Made by a program: the position numbers and the translations under genes. The notes under the pieces are model-generated. The model did no database searches and had not been told where the DNA came from. It saw only the letters and a program-made list of their open reading frames with translations. A stretch of DNA of 39,620 bases from an uncultured Flavihumibacter sp. (lineage in GTDB: Bacteria; Bacteroidota; Bacteroidia; Chitinophagales; Chitinophagaceae), in the NCBI GenBank assembly GCA_902168105.1, contig CABHOY010000074.1:1-39620 (forward strand), given 5' to 3'. Positions 33,645 through 39,620 of this stretch are shown in pieces (positions within the stretch are counted from its first letter, which is position 1; each line of letters starts with the position of its first letter).

Positions 33645-36600
33645 TTAGAAATTAACGTTCAAGCCGATCAGCACATTCTTAGCCTGTGGATAACGGCCTT
33701 TGTCAATGCCCAGTTCGTCCATGCCTACTTCCGGATCGTAACCGGTGTATTTGGTGACAGTGAACAGGTTAGTAGCAGTTACATATAATCTTACAGCGCC
33801 GATATGGGCCTGGTTGGTGAGGTTGGCCGGCAGAGTATAACCCAGTGTGATATTCTTGATACGCAGATAAGAACCGTTCTCAATATACCAGTCAGAGGTA
33901 TTACCGTAGTTGCCATTCTTATCAGTAGAAATGATGCGGGTTACATCGGTGTTGGTATTCTGTGGTGTCCATGCATTCAGGATACCCGCCAGCATATTGT
34001 AGTTCGTACCAATGCTGGGGTTCATGTTTGTATATTTAAGAGCATTGAACAGTTTATTACCCTGGACGCCCTGTCCAAACACGTTCAGATCAAATCCTTT
34101 GTAGCTGGCATTCAGACTGAGGCCATACGTGAACCCAGGGAAAGGACTGCCAACGATCTCCCTGTCATTGTTGTTAATGACACCGTTACCGTCTTTGTCG
34201 ATGAACTTACGATCGCCTGGTTTTGCTTCCGGTTGGATCAAGCCGCCATCTTTGTTAACATATTTGTTAATCTCTTCCTGCGTCTGGAATATACCGTCAG
34301 TTCTGATCACATTATAAGCATAGACCTGGTGGCCTACCCGTGTAACGATAGGGGTGAGCGTGCTCCGTACGTTAATGTTAGTGGTCACAACTTCATTCCT
34401 GCCTTCTTCGAGTTCCAGCAGCTCATTTTTGATATGTGTAGCAGTAGCGCCGATACTGAAAGTGAAGTCTTTTCCGATCTTTCCATTATAATCGATACCA
34501 AGTTCTATGCCTGCATCGCGGGCTTGTCCCATGTTTTTGAACATGCCTGCGCTAACACCTGCGGTGCTTGGTGGGTCTACCTGAAGGATCATATTCTCGG
34601 TAGTCTTTATGAAATAGTCGGCAGTGATGGACAAACTGTTTTTAAAGAAGGCGAGATCAGTACCGAAGTTGATCTGCCGGGAGTTAGCCCATTTCAGATT
34701 AGGGTTTGATAATGCATCTTCAGCAAGCCCCGTTGTTTGGTTACCATTGGCGCCGGTATAAATATTAACAGACTTCAGGTTGATGTTGATAGCATTTGCA
34801 GGAAGACTACCCAGGTTACCTAACAGGCCATAGCTGGCGCGGAATTTCATAAAACTGAGAATGTCATTCTTATGATAGAAATCTTCTTCTGTCAGCACCC
34901 ATCCACCGGAAACGGAATAGTAGTTTTCAAAATGGTTCTCCAGGCCAACGAGTGAGCTACCATCACGGCGTCCCAGTAAGGTGAGCAGGTATCTGCTTTT
35001 GTAATCGTAGTTCACACGGCCGAAGTAGGATACCATAGCTTTTTGTGCTCTGCCGCTGGAAGGCTTGGCCCAGGTTGCGGCATTGTCAAAATAACGGTAA
35101 ACATCTCTTTCGTCTCCGAAGTTACTGGCTGATATTGACAGGTAGGTTTCGTCTTCATGTTGATAAGAGTAACCTGCTACAGCCGTGATATTGTGAGCGC
35201 CCGCAAGTTGTTTGGTGTATGTCAGTGTCTGTTCTGCAAGCAGGTTTGTATAGTTGCCTGTGTTTTCAGTCAGACCATTGCTTGTATTTATCTTACCGAT
35301 TTCAAGTGCGCGGGTTGTAAAGTTTTTCTGGTCACTGAAAGATTTGGTAAAGGAAAAGTTGGAGCGGAATATCACGTCCTTTGTTAGCGATAATTCTGCA
35401 TAAGGATTGATAACGATGGCAGTTTCCGGTGTCTTATTATCCATACGCGTCAGGATGGCAACCGGGTTGGCGAGGTCTCCGTAGGAACCCGCATAGTCAA
35501 TCGGCATACCGCTGAAAGCACCGGTAGCCGTACGTGGCGTAATGTGACGCGGATATCCTAATGCAGTAAAAATAGCGCCTGTGTAAGGACTGGTGGTGTT
35601 AGCCCCATTACCATTTGTATAAGTAAAGGAAAGATTCTCGCCAATTTTCAACCATGGCTTTATCTGCGCATCTGAATTCATGCGGAAAGCATAACGTTCA
35701 GCATGTGTATTCAGCAGGATGCCTTCATTACGACGGTAGCCGAACCCCATATAATATCTGCTCTTCTCAGTCCCTCCTTTTACGCCTACGTTATAGTCCT
35801 GGATCTTACCGGTGCGGAAGATCTCATCCTGCCAGTCGGTGCGGGTGATCTGTCCGTCGGGATACTTGGTAGCATTGAAAGCATCTGCCAGTTGCGTACC
35901 CGCAGCAGCATATGCGGTGTTCTCCACATCGGCGAATTGTTTTGCATTCAGCAGGTCGAGCTTTTTAGCTGCGAACTGCCAGCCTGTTTTTGCATCCAGC
36001 GTAACGGTAGCAGTACCTTCCTTCCCTTTTTTAGTAGTGATCAGTATCACACCACCGGAAGCTCTTGCGCCGTAGATAGCCGCCGCAGCATCTTTCAGTA
36101 CGTTGATAGATTCAATATCGTTTGGGTTGATAGGACCACCGGTGTAGATAGATCCATCTACAATATACAATGCCTGTTCACCATTGATACCGCCCATACC
36201 ACGGATGTAAACGGTAGGATTAGAGGTAGGATCACCACCATTATTCTGTACGATCACGCCGGGAGCTTTGCCCTGTAGTGCTTCAGCGGGATTGTTGAGT
36301 GAGCGGGATGTCAGTTTGTCCAGCTTCACATCAGCAACAGCACCGGAAACGGTAGCCTTACGTTGTGTACCATAACCTACTACTACCAGTTGGTTCAGAT
36401 TAAGACTATTTTCTACCAATACGATCTGAAAGTTACGCTGGCCACCTACAGGGATCTCCTGCGTTTTAAAACCGATCATACTTACTACTAATACCAGGTC
36501 GTTACCAGCGGTTACTGACAATTTGAACTGACCGGAAGCATCAGTACCTGTACCGTTGCTTGTTCCTTTGATCATAACGGTAGCACCGATCAGCGCACCG

Positions 36601-37028
36601 TTCTTATCACTTACCGCACCGGTCAGTGTGATCTTGTCTTCAACCTGCTGCAGCGTGTTCATGGTAGCAATAGCTGCACTGTCGTAGATCAGTACAGTGT
36701 TATACTTTTCTTCAAATTTCAAGGAAGACTGACTGAGCAGGTCCTGCAAAATGTTGATGACAGTTTTCTTCTGATAGGTGTTTGCGCGCACCTGGATCTT
36801 TTGTAAGGCAGCTTCATCGTAAGCAAGACTGATCTGTGCTTTTGATTCCAGTTGCTTCAGCGCGGAAGAAAGACTACCCTGTTGCACCTGGAAGCGTTGC
36901 AGGATCTTTTGTAACGCCTGTGCGCTGGAAGGCACGGCAAAGGCGGTTGACGCCAGTACGAGCAACGCAAGTCCTGCAAGGAATGCAGAGCGAAGCCGTA
37001 AAGAGAATTGTAAATTGTTTTTTTGCAT
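33645..37028 (-). CDS. SusC/RagA-family TonB-dependent outer-membrane transporter
   Basis: The 1127-residue protein has a signal peptide (core LAGLALLVLASTAFA). An STN domain (about 48-118) is followed by a CarboxypepD_reg-like domain (about 132-205; GALIGATVMIKGTSNGT). The SusC signature VVVGYGTQRKATVSGAV starts the plug near 215, with LQGKAPGVIVQNNGGDP and VYIRGMGG. The rest is the beta-barrel, ending in LIGLNVNF with a C-terminal Phe as needed for barrel assembly. The STN domain is the part that contacts a FecR-type anti-sigma factor, which fits the FecR and ECF genes upstream. It imports a substrate captured by SusD, driven by TonB. Substrate is unknown; the downstream phosphatase fusion hints at an organophosphate. 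Confidence 0.95.
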   Translation of the reverse strand: MQKNNLQFSLRLRSAFLAGLALLVLASTAFAVPSSAQALQKILQRFQVQQGSLSSALKQLESKAQISLAYDEAALQKIQVRANTYQKKTVINILQDLLSQSSLKFEEKYNTVLIYDSAAIATMNTLQQVEDKITLTGAVSDKNGALIGATVMIKGTSNGTGTDASGQFKLSVTAGNDLVLVVSMIGFKTQEIPVGGQRNFQIVLVENSLNLNQLVVVGYGTQRKATVSGAVADVKLDKLTSRSLNNPAEALQGKAPGVIVQNNGGDPTSNPTVYIRGMGGINGEQALYIVDGSIYTGGPINPNDIESINVLKDAAAAIYGARASGGVILITTKKGKEGTATVTLDAKTGWQFAAKKLDLLNAKQFADVENTAYAAAGTQLADAFNATKYPDGQITRTDWQDEIFRTGKIQDYNVGVKGGTEKSRYYMGFGYRRNEGILLNTHAERYAFRMNSDAQIKPWLKIGENLSFTYTNGNGANTTSPYTGAIFTALGYPRHITPRTATGAFSGMPIDYAGSYGDLANPVAILTRMDNKTPETAIVINPYAELSLTKDVIFRSNFSFTKSFSDQKNFTTRALEIGKINTSNGLTENTGNYTNLLAEQTLTYTKQLAGAHNITAVAGYSYQHEDETYLSISASNFGDERDVYRYFDNAATWAKPSSGRAQKAMVSYFGRVNYDYKSRYLLTLLGRRDGSSLVGLENHFENYYSVSGGWVLTEEDFYHKNDILSFMKFRASYGLLGNLGSLPANAININLKSVNIYTGANGNQTTGLAEDALSNPNLKWANSRQINFGTDLAFFKNSLSITADYFIKTTENMILQVDPPSTAGVSAGMFKNMGQARDAGIELGIDYNGKIGKDFTFSIGATATHIKNELLELEEGRNEVVTTNINVRSTLTPIVTRVGHQVYAYNVIRTDGIFQTQEEINKYVNKDGGLIQPEAKPGDRKFIDKDGNGVINNNDREIVGSPFPGFTYGLSLNASYKGFDLNVFGQGVQGNKLFNALKYTNMNPSIGTNYNMLAGILNAWTPQNTNTDVTRIISTDKNGNYGNTSDWYIENGSYLRIKNITLGYTLPANLTNQAHIGAVRLYVTATNLFTVTKYTGYDPEVGMDELGIDKGRYPQAKNVLIGLNVNF

Positions 37029-37151
37029 ATATTAATGATTAAGGTAAAGGCATGAGAATGGCTGTACCACCAGAGTGGAAGCAGTTTTGATGATTGTGGA
37101 TCAGGAAATAAGCATTAAGAACTGTAATACGTTCCTAATTCCTCATTTTTG

Positions 37152-38138
37152 TTAGTTGACTAGTAACTGGTTGTTTTTCATTAGGAAATGAATTTTTGGT
37201 CTGTAACTGATTTTTTCAATAATGTCCAGGACTTCCTGTAAGGTCATTGTGGCCGGAATGTGTAATGTGTAATTTCCCTGGTGTACGTTCAATGCGGTGG
37301 TCGCAGTGATGCCGTATTGATTCTTTATGGTTAAAAGCAGATCCTGCAAAGTGGCGTTGCGTAGTATGATCTCTCCTTTGGTCCATGCCAGGAGATCAGT
37401 AGCTGCGACGCTGTCTTGCCTGAATGATTGTTCACTGAATGTTAGTCTTTGTGATGGTCCCAGCGTAGCTGGTTTTATGCCCTTACGTTCTACCTGTACT
37501 TTGCCGGTAGCGACTGCCACTCTGGAAATGTGTAAAGTGTTACTTGCTTCAATAGTAAAAGAGGTGCCTAATACTGTTGTTCGTACCCCTGCATTGTCTT
37601 CTACACTAAAAGGCCGTGTATCCTTCACAACATCGAAGAACGCCTTGCCTTCTGCCAGTTTAACTGATCTGGCATTATCGGGAAAATGTACCGGATATTC
37701 AATCGTGCTAAAAGGACCTAACAACACCACGGTATTGTCTGGCAGGACGATCTTCTTTAATTGACCGCCGGTATTTTTTACTGTCTGCCATGCGGTGGCG
37801 GCGTGTGATAATGATCGGGATGAATGTTGAACGTATTGTTGTGCAATACGTGCACCGATAATGAGCGGGACAACTACGGCTGCTACTCTGGCAATACGCA
37901 GGCCTATGCGGTGGGAGCGGACAACCGGCGCAGGCCATATCTGCTGCTGCATGTTCTTTTTGATCTGCTGCATTTCAGTAGCAGATAGTTCAGGTGTGGT
38001 ATCGTCCTGTTCCAGTGCATCCAGCCATTGTAGTAAAAGTGCTTCTTCTTCCGGTGAGCAGGCGCCCTGCCGGAACTTTTCCAGTAGTGATAATAATGTC
38101 CCTTTGTCCAAGCTGTTCTGTGGTTTATAATAAGACAC
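37152..38138 (-). CDS. FecR-type anti-sigma factor
   Basis: The protein has about 328 residues. No ATG is available at the N-terminus; GTG at 38138 or TTG at 38144 are the candidates, and GTG is preferred as the commoner start. The cytoplasmic N-terminal part (about 15-75; GACSPEEEALLLQWLDALEQ) binds the sigma factor. One membrane segment follows near residues 83-105 (ARVAAVVVPLIIGA). The periplasmic FecR domain contains KKIVLPDNTVVLLGPFSTIEYP and the DUF4974-type C-terminal domain ends with DIIEKISYRP. The latter receives the signal from the STN domain of SusC. It lies between the ECF sigma gene (51-58 bases upstream) and SusC on the same strand. Families and order match Bacteroidota sigma/anti-sigma uptake loci. 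Confidence 0.92.
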   Translation of the reverse strand: MSYYKPQNSLDKGTLLSLLEKFRQGACSPEEEALLLQWLDALEQDDTTPELSATEMQQIKKNMQQQIWPAPVVRSHRIGLRIARVAAVVVPLIIGARIAQQYVQHSSRSLSHAATAWQTVKNTGGQLKKIVLPDNTVVLLGPFSTIEYPVHFPDNARSVKLAEGKAFFDVVKDTRPFSVEDNAGVRTTVLGTSFTIEASNTLHISRVAVATGKVQVERKGIKPATLGPSQRLTFSEQSFRQDSVAATDLLAWTKGEIILRNATLQDLLLTIKNQYGITATTALNVHQGNYTLHIPATMTLQEVLDIIEKISYRPKIHFLMKNNQLLVN

Positions 38139-38196
38139 CAGCAACAGACGGTTTAACTATCGGGATATCAGCATTAACAATTCGGTAATATTGAAT

Positions 38197-38745
38197 TTAA
38201 CTTACGATGGTCTTCCAGCCATTCTTTAATCGCTGCATAGCGGTGCTGAGCTGATTACGGATGGTTTGTGGAGAGGTGCCCAGCTTACAAGCGATCTCGG
38301 CAACCGAGAGGTTTTCTATCCGGTGCAGGTAAAAGACATCTTTCATTTTACCGGGAAGACGGTTGATGGACAACATCAGTTGTTGTTCTGTTTCTTTTAG
38401 GTGCAGTTTATCGGAGGAAGAAGGAGCGTTGGTATCAAGGACCTGTGTGAAGATGTCGACATGCTTCTGATAAACATGTTCGTCGCGGAGTGCATTGAGT
38501 AGTCTGTTTCTAAGTGCGCTACGAAGATATGGCAGGATGGCAGTTACTTCAGGCAGTGCGTCACGTTTTTCCCAAAGATGGATAAAGAGGCTTTGTACAC
38601 TGTCCTGTGCCAGGGAATGGTCCCTGGTTATCTTACAGGCGTATGTGAACAGGGGCTCCCAGTATTCTTCGAACAACTGACGGAAGGCAATTTCATTACC
38701 TGTGCGGATGGAGCTCCATAAAGTGTATTGACCTTCTTTTGACAT
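38197..38745 (-). CDS. ECF-type RNA polymerase sigma-70 factor
   Basis: The protein has 182 residues from ATG at 38745 (MSKEGQYTLWSS). A GTG at 38760 is in frame but less likely. Region 2 (about 18-85) has FRQLFEEYWEPLFTYACKIT and DSVQSLFIHLWEKRD. Region 4 (about 120-175) has INRLPGKMKDVFYLHRIENLSVAEIACKLGTSPQTIRNQL, a standard helix-turn-helix for the -35 element. It should drive SusC/SusD expression once FecR releases it. It is the first gene of the uptake unit and is next to the dnaA terminator. The target promoter is not identifiable by eye. Confidence 0.93.
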   Translation of the reverse strand: MSKEGQYTLWSSIRTGNEIAFRQLFEEYWEPLFTYACKITRDHSLAQDSVQSLFIHLWEKRDALPEVTAILPYLRSALRNRLLNALRDEHVYQKHVDIFTQVLDTNAPSSSDKLHLKETEQQLMLSINRLPGKMKDVFYLHRIENLSVAEIACKLGTSPQTIRNQLSTAMQRLKNGWKTIVS

Positions 38746-38833
38746 ATAGTAAAGTGTCACAAAGTTATTGGTTGTTATGTACTGCTGTAGCTGCTCTAAA
38801 TTATGAAATTGTTAAACAGGGAGGTAGTAAAAT

Positions 38834-38861
38834 AAAAAGTCCCGGGCAGTGTACCCGGGAC
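38834..38861 (-). terminator. Rho-independent terminator after dnaA
   Basis: GTCCCGGG (38839-38846) and CCCGGGAC (38854-38861) are a perfect G+C-rich stem over a seven-base loop, followed on the minus strand by TTTTTATTTT. It lies 26 bases after the dnaA stop and insulates the downstream ECF sigma unit. Confidence 0.9.
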
Positions 38862-38886
38862 CAATAAGGTATTTATATAGGGGATA

Positions 38887-39620
38887 TTACATCGCAGCCA
38901 GTTGTACTTTCTGCTGCAGTTCAATTACATTATCACGGAATGTATTGTCAGTATCCATCAGGTCTTTCACTGTCTGGCAGGAGTGGATAACGGTAGTGTG
39001 ATCGCGTCCGCCAAAGTGCTCACCGATGGTTTTAAGAGAGTTCTTGGTAAATGATTTAGCCAGGTACATAGTGATCTGTCGTGCCTGCACTATTTCACGT
39101 TTACGTGTCTTCTGTAATAATTTGTCGTAAGGCACATCGAAGTATTCACATACCATTTTCTGGATGCTTTCGATGGTGATCTCTTTAGAAGAGGTCTTGA
39201 CAAAAGATTTCAGTACACGTTTCGCCAGTTCCAGGTCAATCTCCTTTCTGTTGAGGGAGGATTGTGCCAGGAGCGAGATCAATGCGCCTTCGAGTTCACG
39301 TACGTTGTTCTGAATATTGTATGCAACATACTTCACAACTTCTTTTGGCATTTCCAGGCCATCATTACGCATTTTCATTTCAAGTATCTCCATGCGTGTC
39401 TCGAAGTCAGGCATCTGCATGTCGGCGCTTAATCCCCAGCGGAAACGGCTTAGTAGTCTTTCCTGTAAACCATCAAGATCTTTTGGTGGTTTATCTGAAG
39501 TTAAGATAAGTTGTTTACCGGATTGATGCAGATGGTTGAAGATGGCAAAGAACGCATCCTGAGTTTTTTCTGCACGCGCAAAAAATTGTATATCATCTAC
39601 GATCAATACATCTATTAACT
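38887..39620 (-). CDS. dnaA: Chromosomal replication initiator protein DnaA, 5' part outside window
   Basis: The visible C-terminal 243 residues run from the window edge to the stop at 38887. The Walker B-type segment LIDVLIVDDIQFF opens the visible part. ILTSDKPPKDLDGLQERLLSRFRWGL covers sensor 1 and the arginine-finger region, and NVRELEGALISLLA the lid with sensor 2 Arg. The C-terminal DNA-binding domain carries the DnaA signature around SLKTIGEHFGGRDHTTVIHS. All are diagnostic for DnaA, which unwinds oriC and loads the helicase. The start and AAA+ Walker A lie beyond base 39620. The gene ends in a strong terminator. No cluster of DnaA boxes is seen downstream, so the origin is probably elsewhere. 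Confidence 0.97.
   Translation of the reverse strand, partial: LIDVLIVDDIQFFARAEKTQDAFFAIFNHLHQSGKQLILTSDKPPKDLDGLQERLLSRFRWGLSADMQMPDFETRMEILEMKMRNDGLEMPKEVVKYVAYNIQNNVRELEGALISLLAQSSLNRKEIDLELAKRVLKSFVKTSSKEITIESIQKMVCEYFDVPYDKLLQKTRKREIVQARQITMYLAKSFTKNSLKTIGEHFGGRDHTTVIHSCQTVKDLMDTDNTFRDNVIELQQKVQLAAM

Noticed and set aside
33685..33693. TGTGGATAA, a perfect DnaA-box sequence
   Set aside because: It is a single site inside the SusC coding region where it encodes conserved residues; no cluster or A+T-rich unwinding region is near, so it is not an origin.
33804..34709. A 301-codon plus-strand open frame, and another at 35703-36278
   Set aside because: Both are antisense to the SusC gene, whose protein sequence is conserved throughout; the antisense products have no family features.
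1..39620. CRISPR arrays, tRNA and rRNA genes
   Set aside because: No regularly spaced direct repeats, and no cloverleaf or rRNA sequence was recognised on either strand.

Overview
The window looks like a Bacteroidota chromosome, most probably Chitinophagaceae (Chitinophaga or a close relative). This is inferred from gene content: a SusC/SusD pair with an N-terminal STN domain, an ECF sigma/FecR pair, secreted S9 and M28 peptidases, a TPR/HisKA_2 sensor kinase, an IS66 transposase set of Bacteroidota type, and start codons mostly without a Shine-Dalgarno sequence. The right edge is the 3' part of dnaA, so the window touches the dnaA neighbourhood; no origin is visible inside it.

Left part (about 1-15,840) is visibly A+T-rich and looks accessory. 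It opens with an IS66 element cut by the window edge: partial tnpA, a frameshifted tnpB and an intact tnpC. About 1 kb of decayed DNA follows. Then come two copies of a divergent pair, an S9-family secreted peptidase on the minus strand facing a small exported Thr/Cys-rich peptide gene on the plus strand. The first peptide gene carries a one-base frameshift. Between the two pairs lies a plus-strand group: a polytopic GT-C-like membrane protein, a 1035-residue fusion of an FAD-dependent amine-oxidase-like enzyme to a second copy of that membrane module, and a CPYC thioredoxin-fold lipoprotein.

Middle part (15,840-29,850) is more G+C-rich. It holds a secreted GH2 glycosidase, an AraC regulator, a 55-residue conserved-looking small protein, an XRE regulator with a dead ImmA/IrrE-type domain, an M28 lipoprotein peptidase and a large TPR histidine kinase. 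The most unusual locus is next: three overlapping minus-strand genes (caspase-like, unknown 518-residue protein, second caspase-like) divergent from a gene resembling the ATPase and transducer domains of GyrB/ParE, but without the ATP-binding motifs and without TOPRIM. I regard this caspase/pseudo-GyrB locus as the best candidate for an undescribed system, possibly a conflict or programmed-death module.

Right part (29,850-39,620) starts with a 163-nt imperfect inverted repeat, then a minus-strand nutrient-uptake locus read in the order ECF sigma factor, FecR anti-sigma, SusC, SusD, and a secreted PI-PLC/GDPD-like plus alkaline phosphatase fusion. The gene set suggests uptake and dephosphorylation of an organophosphate (inference). 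dnaA closes the window. Rho-independent hairpins with T-tracts separate most units and are listed individually.
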